Shown one piece after another: positions 1 through 10,519 of a stretch of DNA of 64,000 bases; the stretch's first letter is position 1, and each line of letters begins with the position of its first letter. The notes under the pieces were generated by a model. That model was not told where the DNA came from and ran no database searches. It saw nothing but the letters and a program-made list of their open reading frames with translations. A program made the translations under genes and the position numbers. This DNA is from Acanthosepion esculentum (taxonomy: Eukaryota > Mollusca > Cephalopoda > Sepiida > Sepiidae): positions 78,511,960 to 78,575,959 of the forward strand of contig OZ038485.1 of the NCBI GenBank assembly GCA_964036315.1, read 5' to 3'.

Positions 1-289
1 AGAGAAAAATAACTGCAACAGTAAGTAGAGTTAAAATGTAAATGCTGGCGGTGACGGTAGTTGAGATGGTATTAACGTTTCTAATACGAAATCGTTAATA
101 GTGGGACTAATAAATAAACTTGAAGCCAGTGTATAAGGTACTATCACGCTAACTCAAAGGATTTTGGTGGCGATGAAATAAAGAATCTTCGTAGTGGATA
201 AACATCTCGGATAACTTGATGCCTCAAGTCACTCACAAATTGTCTTCTCAAGAAAACAGCTTTCTTTTCCAGTTTTAGTTGAAAGTTAC

Positions 290-505
290 GGTGGAGTAAT
301 GGATAGTGGCTCGGATTGAGGAATCGGAGAGCCGTGCTCGAATTCCAGTCGAATCCATTATATTCACTTACGTGCTGATACCGTTGGGAAAGGTATGAAT
401 CCTCTTCTCATCCAGTTATGGGTAAATAGCAGGACAGACCGGGTTCTTGGATGGCAACTGATCTCCCGTAGAAAGAAATAGCAACCTACTGCGGGAAAAA
501 AATCT
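290..505 (+). repeat. tRNA-derived SINE (family 1)
   Basis: The head is tRNA-like: ggtggagtaatggatagtgg resembles a pol III A box and gctcgaattccagtc a B box. The body that follows (cattatattcacttacgtgc, then gggaaaggtatgaatcc, then tagcaacctactgcgggaaa) recurs on either strand near 3.0, 5.7, 10.7, 12.3, 14.7, 16.9 and 27.8 kb. That makes it a dispersed SINE. It resembles known octopus tRNA-SINEs in style, but I cannot assign a named family without a search. Confidence 0.8.
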
Positions 506-1068
506 GAAAAAAATACTGATTTTTATCTCCCAGACTAGAGAGAGGCGTCTGCAATACTCACCCTTCTTTCCATCAGAGTTTTCTATGACAATTAATTGAA
601 TTGATTTTGACGCTTTCGTGGGTTATCTCCATAATTTGTAATCATTCCTGATGCCAGTGATTTTGTCTTTATTTGGGACGTAATAAGGCAACGTTGGTTA
701 CAGACAAAATTCTATACAAATGTATACATAGAAAAAGAAAAAAATGTGGAAAAAGACTAACTTATATAAAATATTTCAAGAACATTAATTCTGCAGATAT
801 ATTGTATTCAAACAAGCGCTAAAGAACATACTGTATTTGTTTCTGGAAAAAAAATAAACACGCGCTCCTCACCCCTGTACGGAAATCGCATGAAACAAAC
901 AAGTAAAAAAAAATACAAAACACACACATACACACTAAAAAAAACAAAACAGTTTAACTGACATGATAACGCTGCTACTTTTAAATTCACAAAATTACTT
1001 GATATTAAATAATTAAAGCGGATATGCGTGTAGCTTTGTGATTACCGGCTCGAAAAATGGGTTTGACT
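506..1068. other. unrecognised AT-rich stretch
   Basis: No open frame with family resemblance, no tRNA-like box and no inverted repeat of note. The 60-codon minus-strand frame at 808-990 is low complexity and I do not call it a gene. Confidence 0.5.
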
Positions 1069-1069
1069 T

Positions 1070-1420
1070 GTATGTGCCGTGTCCCTTCAGGAAGTGTAAC
1101 GATCATGGCTCTCTACATCTTGCCCACGGCAACGTATGTCCCTTTGACAAGCATTGATTCGTTTCGGCATTGATTCGCACAATCGCCACGAATAGGTGGC
1201 TCGCTGCCTTCCCCTGCTCCTCTTGCCCTCGATCACGGGAGTACCTAATTCTCCAAGCCCTCCCTCTTCACCGCGTGTCCAAAAACTTTCAGGTGTCTCT
1301 TTTTTATATTTTGAGTATAATGTCCCTTTTGCTTCCATTTTCCTTGAGACGTTTTCATTGCTTACGCACCCTGTCCATGGTATTCTCAGTATCCTTCTGT
1401 AGAGCAACAGTTCTCTTTTG
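1070..1420 (-). pseudogene. LINE-B (endonuclease-RT type) 3' coding relic
   Basis: The minus strand encodes the C-terminal part of a non-LTR retrotransposon protein: MLYRRILRIPWT, then VSNENVSRKMEAK, then IEGKRSRGRQRATY. These blocks are typical of the end of RTE-like endonuclease-reverse transcriptases, and they recur at 12.8, 18.4, 34.3, 45.8, 52.2 and 55.0 kb. No RT core is present, so this is a 5'-truncated copy. The frame runs about 106 codons, but the middle departs from the other copies through frameshifts. Confidence 0.75.
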
Positions 1421-1444
1421 CTTCGAGTTTTCTATTAATCTGTG

Positions 1445-2130
1445 AGGAAGTTGTTCAGCTTTTACTGACATTTACGAGGATTGATATTGCATTATAATTC
1501 AGTACTCTTTTGTTTTTGTTTCTACCGAAATTGGCTTACTGAGTTCAAATTCTAACCAAGACGATTGTGCTCAGCTGCGCACAAAGAGTCTAAGCTCAGG
1601 GTTAATGGTCTAGGCTGTCTCGCCTTGTTTGGACTACAAGGAGAAGGAAAAACTGTAAAAATCCCTTGCTACAGAAATCGCAGCAACAACACCTAGCGTG
1701 GAGAGTCTATGGTCCTAAACTCTACAGGTAAATGTGCATACGTACATACGTATTTAAAGAAGCGAAAACATTGACGGGTGAAATTGCGTACACGTAGCCC
1801 GCCAACGCATACGTACAAATACATCTTCTGATATTGCTGTGAAAGTTTAACAATGTTATCAGCACGGGCAAGTTTTTCCGTGTCGCAGGCCAGTTTCTCT
1901 ATGCCGATACAAAAACATGTGGTGAGTATATTTTTTAACAATATTTATTTCCTGTTTACATTTTTTAATCAACGGTTTTACATTTGGTGATTTTAGAGTT
2001 GCGATAAAAAAGCAATAGAAGTCAGATAAAAGAAAAGACAACAATTAATAAAATTATTTCTGCTTCTTTTTGAAGTTAGTAAAGCAGTAAAACTAACTAT
2101 TTAAGTGTAACGTCAATCGACATCTCCAGT
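1445..2130. other. unrecognised stretch
   Basis: Moderately AT-rich, with only short open frames on either strand and no motif I recognise. Confidence 0.45.
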
Positions 2131-2300
2131 TGCCTTGATCTATCCACTTCCCTTCTCCACATCCTTTCACCTTTCATTCCTATCTGCTCTCGCTCCAAAT
2201 CTTCTGTAACCCCCTTGCCTTGATCGATCCACTATCTTTCTCCACATCCTCTCCTTTACCACTCCTATCTGCTCTTCTTCCAAACCTTCTGTAACCCCTT
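2131..2300. repeat. two-unit tandem repeat, about 85 bp per unit
   Basis: The block starting tgccttgatctatccacttc at 2131 repeats at 2216 as tgccttgatcgatccactat. Both units end in cttctgtaacccc. The units differ at scattered positions and the second is slightly shorter. On the minus strand the second unit reads GLEEEQIGVVKERMWRKIVD, a charged stretch of unknown origin. Confidence 0.75.
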
Positions 2301-2754
2301 GCGTGCTAGTGCTTGGGGTGATAAGCGAGATTTCATAATGCATAAATCCGGAAGACACAATCAGGGAGGGTCTTTTCTGTTAATTCTCCCCAACTTCACG
2401 GCGTCCACAGAGACGGCAGCGCCATCTATCCTGTCGATCTGTTAAGCTCAAACATTGAGAACATTTCATCGACGTAGAAAAAATATTCACTTTTTGTAAG
2501 AAGCGAACACGACTCTCCTTGTTTTTGCATTCTTGTATTAACTCCAGCAACTTTGTGGCAAGCTAAACAAACTTTAATTTAAAATTTATAATTTCAAAAG
2601 AGAGCCAAACATTTAATAAAAAAACAAACATTGATTTTAAATTTATTATTTCTTGAGGTAAATTAATATTTGCGATAAGTAAGTTTACATTATTTGGGAT
2701 GACTCAACAGAAAAGATCCCACAATTATTCTAATATATCTTTAATATATTCTTC

Positions 2755-2950
2755 TTCTATGTGCCGTGACCATTCAGGATGTTGGTGACCATGGCTGTTT
2801 CTGTCTTTGTAGCGTTTAATAAATTTTGTCTTTATCTCTCTTAAACCCTGTTTTGCCATCCATTTACTCAAACTAGTTAGGTAGGTGCGTTATTTGCTTC
2901 TGTCCCACTTCAATATGTCATGTATTCCAGTCTCTCTTTCCTCATTAGAC
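2755..2950 (-). pseudogene. LINE-B 3' end fragment
   Basis: The plus-strand text atgtgccgtgaccattcagg followed by catccatttactcaaactag is the reverse complement of the LINE-B end seen at 12.8 and 45.8 kb. Frames are broken. It abuts the SINE at 2.96 kb. Confidence 0.65.
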
Positions 2951-2954
2951 CGCA

Positions 2955-3145
2955 GGGTAAGTAACGGCTATCTGCACAGAAAGGTTAATCGGCGAGTCGA
3001 GTTCAAATTCCAGTCACATCTGTTGTGTTCACTGTCTCGTTAATGTTTTGTGGAAAAGGTATAAACCCATCTTTTCTACAACAGCTATCGCAAACTGGGT
3101 TCTCGAGCGTTTGATGTTGGCCAGTGTAGGAGAAGCCCTATTATG
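2955..3145 (+). repeat. tRNA-SINE family 1, degenerate copy
   Basis: Contains ggttaatcggcgagtcgagt, the B-box-like gagttcaaattccagtc, then ggaaaaggtataaaccc and gctatcgcaaactgggttct. These align in order with the SINE at 290-505. Divergence is high and the tail is short. Confidence 0.6.
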
Positions 3146-3159
3146 AATTAAAAAAAAAC

Positions 3160-3300
3160 GTGAAGAATGCAGCAGAAAACTACTCGATGATTATCCGCAA
3201 GAGGTCATGGAAATTCACAGAAATAATAAAAGAAATACATTTATTGGAAGTCATGATGGTCTACGCCCAGAAACGACATGACTTTAAAAGATTCTGGAGA
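3160..3300 (+). pseudogene. possible LINE-B terminal remnant
   Basis: The stretch catgatggtctacgcccaga resembles the last coding block of LINE-B (tatgatcgcctacgtcccga at 18.94 kb). The rest is too decayed to place firmly. Confidence 0.35.
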
Positions 3301-3334
3301 TTTCATTAACATGATTTTCCTTTTATTTTGTTTT

Positions 3335-3620
3335 TTAATCATTTAAGTGGCAAGGCGATAATGCCACTAGGACACAAGGGTTACAGGGAATGAAAGAAAA
3401 TAAGAAGACTTTACCGAGGAGAAGTGAGGAAAGGACAATAAAGGAATAAGGTTCAGAAAGACAGAAGACGGTGATTAGCGTAGGATTTAATTTTTTGAAG
3501 TTTGTAGGTAGCAGAGAAGTAAAGAATCAGAAGGGAGATCTACAGGCGAGAAAAGAAATTGTTAGAATAAGAGACGGTTGCATCCACCTAGCTCAACAGT
3601 AAAACGAGTTAATGGTAAAT
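3335..3620 (-). pseudogene. LINE-A (CR1/jockey-like) 3' end and tail
   Basis: The plus strand has ggcgataatgccactaggac (the reverse of the LINE-A 3' tail), then a coding remnant running through tttaattttttgaagtttgt and gaaattgttagaataagaga. The same order occurs at 51.42-51.72 and 61.44-61.73 kb. The fragment corresponds to the last 60 or so residues of the RT protein plus the 3' UTR. Confidence 0.65.
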
Positions 3621-3869
3621 GTGTTTTTAACGATTTCTTATCACAAGCTACGTGATAAGCTTTGTGACAAGCTTTTATAATTTTAAAGTTAATTCAGAAA
3701 TTTACCAATCTTACAATAAGTCAATCTAAAATAAAAAAGAAAATACAAAAACAATAAAAAAAAACACAAAAAAAACAGGAAGGATGATATTAATTTTAAC
3801 TTATTATTTCTCATTGAAAACAAAGATTTTTCATTGTAAATATTGCACAAAACATAATCTGTAAATCAT

Positions 3870-4200
3870 CATCATCACCTTTACCTTTTGCTTTCTATTT
3901 AGTTCAATTCTTAACCAGGTCATAATCCAAGAGCTGTGATAAGGCAAAGTATTGAATATATGTATTCTCGAAATTAAGTGATACTTAGCGATCCTATACA
4001 GTGAATTTCTTAAAATCTCTTATAAACAGGGATTAGCAAGTATTAACAGGGAACAGATTAATATTCTTTCTTGTACTTCTTTTTTGGTCGTATTCAGGTT
4101 TCTAATTATTATAGATATAAAAATAGTTTTAAGGTGACACATTTTCAATTTCATTTTCAAGATCTTAATAATTATTTATCATGTCATATTTTTAACAGAT
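3870..4200 (-). pseudogene. LINE-C C-terminal relic
   Basis: Translated on the minus strand, the region around 4100-4175 gives KMCHLKTIFISIII. This aligns with KMGHLKTTVIPIII at 29.4 kb and with a plus-strand copy at 8.7 kb. I take it as the last coding block and 3' UTR of a third non-LTR family whose clade I cannot name. The 3.9 and 8.7 kb copies lie in inverted orientation. Confidence 0.6.
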
Positions 4201-4334
4201 ATATTTTTATCTGAAGTCACTGTCATATTATTGTTATTTTTACTATTATTATCTGTAGTAGTCATTGCATTAGTCATATTTGTTTTTTTTTGCAGTGGTA
4301 GAATTTGAGTTTATGGTACAGTCGCAAAATGACG

Positions 4335-4425
4335 ACCGACCGACAACTTACTCTTTTCTAGATCGCATCTACCGTGCCTAACCGCTTTACCTCTGGGCCC
4401 CTACCAAGAGGATTCCATTTACTAG
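4335..4425 (-). repeat. tRNA-like SINE fragment
   Basis: The reverse complement reads ggcccagaggtaaagcggtt followed by aggcacggtagatgcgatct, resembling an A-box region and anticodon stem. No convincing B box follows. Confidence 0.35.
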
Positions 4426-4429
4426 GTAC

Positions 4430-5595
4430 CACTAAAAACGAGCATATAATGATGAAAAAAAAAAACCCACAAACTTTATAAAAACAAATTTTTACCGTAA
4501 AAATATTTATGTTATTATAAAGGAAAGATCACAGTATTTTTATAATTACTTTATTACTTTTTTAATCCTTTTTAGCACGTTCAAAATTTTAGGTAAAATT
4601 TTTGTTTTTCTTGTATCAGCGGGTGAGCCAAATATTACTATTACTATTTAGCGTCTTTTTGGCAAATATGCAATAAAACTGACATTGCTTAATTAGAAAC
4701 GCATTTAATTGCTTTTATACATAAGATATATAAAGGACACTATAGTCTTAAGAACAAATTATTTTCAATAAATAATGATTTTTAAAATTATTTTCAATTA
4801 AAAAATTAATTAGAATAATTTATTAAATTTAAAATTTTAAAAAAATTCTGTATTAATTTCAGCCTTTTACATGGAAAGTAAAAGCTATATTTACTGATCG
4901 CAAATGGAAAAGATTAATAGAAATCATCAAACATTAATATTTTTTTAAAGAATTTTGAATAATTTTTGTATGTGTATAAACGTGCCGAATTTTGTAAGTA
5001 CGGGTGAACTTACACGGCACTATCAGAAAATAAGATCGATAACTATAGTGAATTTAAGATTAGATTACGGAGAATATTTTCCTAAATTTTTAATATTACC
5101 GAGTACTTAAAAAATATATAAAAAAGCGCTCACGTCATTTTCTTAAATTATGTTTTACACATAAATTCTCTGTAGAACAACTTGTCATCAGCCTGTTAAG
5201 GCAGCTACTGTTGGGTTAAAAATGAATTTATACGATATTTAAACTTAAAGTAAATAATGTGTTTCAAATCAGATTAATTATACTTTAAATCAACTAATAT
5301 TCATCAAATAAAGTTTCAGAAAACTATATTTTATTTTCGCAAGATATTTTAATGAAAGACCACAAAATGGCGCTAATCAGCTATTTTAACAAAAAAAATC
5401 CTTCCAGTAAATTTAAATTACTTTTTGAAATACAGTAAAGTATTTTGATTATTGGAAATATTAAATGTAATCTATTAGCTTGAAATTAAAACTAAAATAA
5501 AAGCTTTTTCATCTTTAAACATTCATTTTAAACCATAGGTATCGCATATTTGGGGGTGGTCTCTACATTTACTGTTCAGCACTCGTGGCAATTCG
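4430..5595. other. AT-rich stretch without recognised content
   Basis: Over 1.1 kb of about 75 percent A+T with no frame of note and no match to the other repeat families in the window. Confidence 0.5.
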
Positions 5596-5599
5596 GTTT

Positions 5600-5850
5600 T
5601 ACGGCCATATCACGTTAAAACACCGGTTCACGTACGATCACCAAAGTTAAGCAACGTCGTGTCTAGTCAATACCTAGGTGGGTGACTGCTTGGGAATACC
5701 AGGTGCTGGTGGTGTAATGGATAATGGCTCGGAATTAGAGAGCCGAGTAGAAATTCCAGTTGTGTTCATTATACTCACTTACGCGCAAATATCCTTAGGA
5801 AAGGCATGAATCCATCTCTTCTCCCTCCTGCTATGGGTTAATTAGTAAGA
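5600..5850 (+). repeat. 5S rRNA-headed composite SINE
   Basis: Positions 5600-5708 match 5S rRNA from acggccatatcacgtt through the internal promoter elements aagttaagcaacgtcgtg and gtgggtgactgcttggg, ending near aataccaggtgctg. The sequence passes directly into the tRNA-like head of SINE family 1 (ggtggtgtaatggataatgg) and its body (gaaaggcatgaatccatctc). A real 5S gene would keep its 3' end and a T-run terminator, and neither is here. A second copy lies inverted at 10.52-10.95 kb. Confidence 0.85.
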
Positions 5851-6404
5851 CGTTTATCAATAAATTATTATTTCCAAATGAAAATCTAAAAATATATTTT
5901 ATGGCTTTAAACAACATGCAAAAGGTTGATAAGCCGTAGAAAACTACTCACTCGAATTATGACTATTCAAATATCTATTTTATGAATTAATTATTTTCCT
6001 GAAATTAGTGATTACAAGGTTACACCACTACCAGTGTTCTTTTTGTTCACACCATCACTAGGAAGGTCATTACCAAAGACAAAAAAAAAGGATAATTTCC
6101 TGGCCATAAGACATGGCTATACTCTGCCAAACAAATATTTTTAGAACACATGGATTATTATTATTATTATTATTTTCTAAGCAGGAGGAACCCACAGCAG
6201 CGACCTGCATACTAATGATCAAACTTTCTATATTAATAATAAAAACTTCCATCATAACGTCAGCTTTACCGCTTTACACCCTTTTCAACTACTAAGCTTA
6301 GTTATCTATTTTAACTGGACCACAGCGGTAATATATTCAACGAAAAAAAAAAAATCCCGATGCTTGAGAAGACGATCTTGCTAAATCACGCAAAACGGTA
6401 GATG
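5851..6404. other. unrecognised stretch with short ATT repeat
   Basis: Contains an ATT repeat at about 6154-6175. The two overlapping 60-codon frames at 6070-6295 are on opposite strands and low complexity. No gene called. Confidence 0.45.
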
Positions 6405-6905
6405 CCTAATCTTTATTATTATTGTGAGTGAGAGCAGCACACCAACAAAGTGACGCGACTGTATAAATATACGAAACCCAATATATACATCACGACAAAC
6501 AGTCTGATAAAAGGATACCAAGCACCTGATTCACAACCAGATGTGCACGATATCGTGACAGGTTTTGATGAAAGCAGGTGGGGCCCAGGAGAAATACCTT
6601 CATGTGGATAAAGTCTGCTCAGAGGCTGACTCATCCTTCAAACTTAAAATATCATCTCGACGTCCATCCCCACTACTCCGGCTCATGAACAGATAAGCAC
6701 AGTATGTCATCTTAGGTACATGCCCAGCTGGTTAAGGTCAGGCAACCGACAAGTAAATCTGCGGAACTGAACGGGACATTTGCTGTAGCCCAGCTGAAAT
6801 CACTAACACAAAACAGGTATATGTTAGCACCCTTTAAGATCAGAAACCATGGGAGATATGCCTGGTGTATAATTGGGTGTATTTATTATTATTATTATTA
6901 TTATT
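6405..6905 (+). repeat. dispersed repeat R1, copy 1
   Basis: Starts at an ATT run and continues gagagcagcacaccaacaaa, gatatcgtgacaggttttga, ctcagaggctgactcatcct and ttaaggtcaggcaaccgaca. The same blocks in the same order appear at 48.66-49.24 kb, and partly at 28.81-29.21 and 50.54-50.69 kb. It ends in another ATT run at 6880-6908. No coding potential; likely a long SINE or a LINE 3' UTR. Confidence 0.7.
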
Positions 6906-7230
6906 ATTTGGCACAGTGAACCAACTTTCTTATCAGCATACCTAGCAATGGATTCAATATAACCTTTTGACATCATGTCAGCAGAAAATGTTAACCGGAA
7001 AAAGCGCAACGAGTCACTCTCCTGGATGTTAGCATCAGCCGTGCTGATGAGAGGCAGAAAGGTGTCTCTTAGATGATGAATAGAGGGAAGTTTCGTTTTG
7101 AAGGCGTTAAAATTAATATACTATTCCTTACCTCAGTTAATAGCAGATTGTAGGTCATTTTTAAGATCAGCTACCAATTTGACCATATCATATCGATCTG
7201 ATCAGACTTACTATTGAGATAGGAATAAAC
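6905..7230 (-). pseudogene. LINE-A reverse transcriptase fragment
   Basis: The minus strand reads GYIESIARYADKKVGSLC (open at 6824-7009). Upstream in other frames come FRLTFSADM, then NFNAFKTKLP, which are consecutive blocks of the region following the YADD box of CR1/jockey-like RTs. Frameshifts separate the blocks. Repeat R1 directly abuts the 3' side, so R1 may have inserted into this LINE. Confidence 0.75.
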
Positions 7231-7247
7231 AGTAAGATAAAAATTAA

Positions 7248-7307
7248 GAACAAAGTAGATCTAAGAATAGAGCTCAGGGGGACTCTATTCTTGCGCCTAC
7301 TTTGTTC
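7248..7307. repeat. imperfect hairpin, 25-bp arms
   Basis: The arms gaacaaagtagatctaagaa (continuing) and its inverted partner ending gcgcctactttgttc pair with about four mismatches around a 10-base loop. Function unknown. Confidence 0.6.
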
Positions 7308-7603
7308 AGACACCTTTGCGCAGACACCTGTATTAGTGCAAAAGTTCTAGAAGAGTGGACATTCAGAATAATTTTCATTTCGCAATTTGATAGAAATATT
7401 ATAATGACATTTATTCGTGTTTCTATGTATTTGTAGTTTGTTAATTTGTTTATTATTTAATTAATTTGTTAGTTTATTTATATTAATATTTAGTTTGTTA
7501 TTATTCGTTATAATATTTTAGTACTGTCTTTGTCTAAAGTATATTACATTATCTGAGTTGTATATAATGAACTTTTCTTTGCGTTACACACATAAACACA
7601 AAC

Positions 7604-7605
<2 letters not shown>

Positions 7606-7659
<54 letters not shown>
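7606..7659. repeat. (AT)n, left part split by a MITE
   Basis: Pure AT dinucleotide run that continues at 7847 on the other side of the inserted element. Confidence 0.95.
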
Positions 7660-7662
<3 letters not shown>

Positions 7663-7845
7663 TGTAACCCGGATATAAGAGAGTTAATGGGACAGGATAA
7701 AAAAGTCTCTTATATCCGGGTTTCTCTTATATCCGGGTTTGGTCTATTTTGTTTAGGCAAGTATGGCTCTAATTTGGGGCCAGAGAAAATCTCTCTTATA
7801 TCCGGGTTTCTCTTATATCCGGGTCTCTTATATCCGGGTTACACT

Positions 7846-7846
<1 letters not shown>
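7660..7846. mobile_element. 187-bp TA-flanked MITE inside an (AT)n run
   Basis: Terminal inverted repeats begin CAGTGTAACCCGGATATAAG on both ends and are flanked by TA. The subterminal sequence ctcttatatccgggttt is repeated several times in direct and inverted orientation. The CAG...CTG ends and TA flanks are typical of Tc1/mariner/pogo MITEs. No transposase is present. A 107-codon frame across the element is only a translation of these repeats. Confidence 0.9.

Positions 7847-7880
<34 letters not shown>
7847..7880. repeat. (AT)n, right part
   Basis: Continuation of the AT run after the MITE, with one TG interruption. Confidence 0.9.
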
Positions 7881-8452
7881 GTAAAGGCTGCTCAAAAATT
7901 GGGCAGCTTAAGTCACAAAATAGGCCCAAGAATAAAAAGGGAAATTTGATAGAAAATGATGTCTTCATTTCCTGATGTAGTGATTTCGGAAGATGTATGT
8001 AATATGCGACAAGTCAAAGAAAGTAAAGGATAACAAGACAAAATATTATTCAAAGAGTTCCTTTGTATAGCACCACGTAAATATAATTACAGTGTTATAC
8101 TTAGTAAGGATGGTTCACAAGACAAGTAAAGATTTACTTATTTTATAACATAAAGAACTGATTCTCTGTCCGTTTTACATTGTCTGCGTGTGATTTTGCA
8201 TTCGCGTATGTAACATATGTAATATATATGCATATGATGTATGATTGTGTTCTGCGTGAGAGACTTACATGTGTTTGCATCATGTAATGTGCAAACAAGC
8301 ACCCCCGCCACACATCAATTTGACTGAGTTTGAAATAAGACACTAGGATAATATATTCCTTTATGAATCCATATACATAAATTTGGAGACAAGAAAAAAA
8401 CATTTCTCTTTAAAGCCTTAAAATTAAAGATCTTATTGAAATAGGAAGTTAT
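7881..8452. other. unrecognised stretch
   Basis: AT-rich with no recognised repeat. The minus-strand 86-codon frame at 8143-8403 lacks any family resemblance. Confidence 0.45.
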
Positions 8453-8510
8453 TTTGTAATAAATAGAATAATTTTTAAAAGCTTTTAAAAATTATTCTAT
8501 TTATTACAAA
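8453..8510. repeat. perfect 58-bp palindrome
   Basis: Begins tttgtaataaatagaataat and is its own reverse complement, centred on the agct at 8480-8483, with no loop and no mismatch. A zero-loop perfect palindrome of this length is unusual. It is either a young fold-back duplication or an assembly hairpin artefact. Confidence 0.9.
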
Positions 8511-8669
8511 TATTTTTATATCTGTCATTCAAATAAAATATACATCGTACATACACATACAGTTTTCATGAACTTGAAACGGATATCTGTGTCACGAGGA
8601 TTCATTTCCCATTCCGTCTAGGTAACAAACAAGATAAAAAATGTATCTATGAAAGAATATTAAAAAAAA

Positions 8670-8945
8670 TTATTTGAATCTTGAAAATGAAATTGAAAAA
8701 TGTGTCACTTTAAAGCTACTTTGATATCTATAATAATTACAAACCTGAAAAATGATAGGCAAGAATATTATTAACCAGATCCCTGTTAATCCATGTTTAT
8801 AAGAGATTAAAAGAATCATTGTATGGAATCGCTAAGTATCACTTAACAAACAAAATGCATATATTTACTACCTTGCCTTGCCACAGCTCTTGGATCATAA
8901 TCTGGTAAAGGACTGTATTAAATAGAAAGCAAAAGGTGAAGATGA
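8670..8945 (+). pseudogene. LINE-C C-terminal relic and 3' UTR
   Basis: Plus-strand translation gives fragments KCVTLKLL and IINQIPVNPCL, corresponding to the HLKTTVIPIII and DKHIN blocks at 29.4 kb. The following UTR ttgccacagctcttggatca is the reverse of the 3.9 kb copy. Frames are broken. Confidence 0.55.
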
Positions 8946-9351
8946 TACTAATACTACTACTAACCCTAATAATAATACTGATGTTGTTGCTGCTGCTACT
9001 ACTACTACTGCCACTTTTAATAATTTATAGATTGTTATGCGCTCTTTGACGTCATATTTATGAAGTTTTCCGTATAACTACGAACAAAGCCACATCGTGC
9101 TAACCGTATTTGGAAATTAAAACGCCACTACTACACACTAAGACATATACATAATGCACACACTCAATTAAGCTGAAAAATCAAATTATCCTTGATAATG
9201 GCTAAAGGTATAGCCGAAAGCGCTCATAAATAAAACATTTGGACAGTTCTTACACACCCTTTGTCCAGCAAAGAAAGCTCTTGTTCGTACACAAGAAAAA
9301 TTAAATAAAAAACTTAACCGTAGTACCTTGTCTGTCGTTTTTAATGAAACT

Positions 9352-9354
<3 letters not shown>
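8946..9354. other. unrecognised stretch with imperfect triplet repeats
   Basis: Imperfect ACT/TGC triplet runs at about 8947-9015, then unique sequence. No gene seen. Confidence 0.45.

Positions 9355-9422
<68 letters not shown>
9355..9422. repeat. (AT)n, about 68 bp
   Basis: Pure AT dinucleotide run abutting a LINE-A tail on its right side. Confidence 0.95.
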
Positions 9423-9425
<3 letters not shown>

Positions 9426-9545
9426 TTTCACCTCAAGCAAGGCAATAAAGTAACAATGAGTGTTAGAGAATATGAGAGAAAAAACAATATTAGTGAGAGT
9501 GAACAATAAAAGAACAAGAATTAAGATGACAGAAGATAACGATTG
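9423..9545 (-). repeat. LINE-A 3' tail fragment
   Basis: ttcatttcacctcaagcaag followed by gcaataaagtaacaatgagt is the reverse complement of the LINE-A 3' end also seen at 18.13 and 51.42 kb. Only tail sequence and a decayed coding end remain. Confidence 0.5.
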
Positions 9546-9835
9546 ATATTGTATTCAAAATAATATATTTCTTCTAATAAGTGTAGTATTTTACATGAAG
9601 AAACAATTTAGATTTGAAATTTGCTAATCTTGCCGTCAGCGATGCTACAAGTACCGAACAGGTTTATATAAAATGCAACTTTATTCATTTCTTGAAATAT
9701 GTTAGAGAAAGAAATTAATTACAAAAGTAATGATGTATATTAATGTATCGCTCATGTATAATGTATCGCTCAGTGTCGAGCAAGAGAAATGACCCAGCTA
9801 TATTTCTGAGATGAGGTATTGTCACTATTTACAAC

Positions 9836-9960
9836 ATTTACATTGGCCCAGTGGATAAAAGCATGGATTGAAGTAATCCATTGATTGACCCAAAGAAATG
9901 TGAGTCCAATACCTGGCTACAGTAGAGGTAAAGAAAAACTTGTCGTCTTGAGTTATTAAA
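9836..9960 (+). repeat. tRNA-derived SINE, second type
   Basis: The A-box-like tggcccagtggataaaagca is followed 40 bases on by the B-box-like gtgagtccaatacctgg, the spacing expected of a tRNA head. The tail differs from SINE family 1. Confidence 0.55.
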
Positions 9961-10519
9961 ATGAAATAACTGAAACTGTGGAACTAGAACAACCTACTCC
10001 GTGGACGAGGTTCGGCTCGAAATTCCTATTGAAGGAGGTCGGAGAATATGACAGTAAAGATGAGGACAGTAGTCCGAACAATGTAAATAGTGTAAATAAG
10101 AAATGATCTATTTACATAATAAAAAGCAACTGAAAACAATGTTTTCAAGAGTAGTGTCTTCAGGACTGTTATGTAAGTTGCCACATTCACCTGAATATTA
10201 TATAAGAAGAGATACAGAACTTGAACGCGATGAGATTCTGAAAAATAAGGTATGCAAAATTTATGAGTCACTAAAGGAAACATAGAATGAATTGCTTTTA
10301 ATAATAGAAGATAAACAAAAATTGCACATAATAAATTTATCTATAAATTTAGGAACATTGAAAGCTAATTTGGGTGAAGCGTCTTATTTTATCTGCTAGC
10401 AACTTTCAAGCGCATACGCTTGTTAACATATGCCTAATTAATAAGGGTTGATTGATCTATTTTTACTGCTTATCAACCCTTTGCAGGTTATTTAAAGGAT
10501 TTCTTTTAGATAATAGTGG
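9961..10519. other. unrecognised stretch
   Basis: Two opposing 60-85 codon frames at 10026-10285 show no family resemblance. No repeat recognised. Confidence 0.4.

Noticed and set aside
5600..5708. A functional 5S rRNA gene
   Set aside because: The 3' end and T-run terminator are replaced by a tRNA-like SINE head and several conserved bases differ.
8940..9015. CRISPR-like or trinucleotide array
   Set aside because: Only imperfect ACT/TGC triplets with no spacer structure, in a eukaryotic context.
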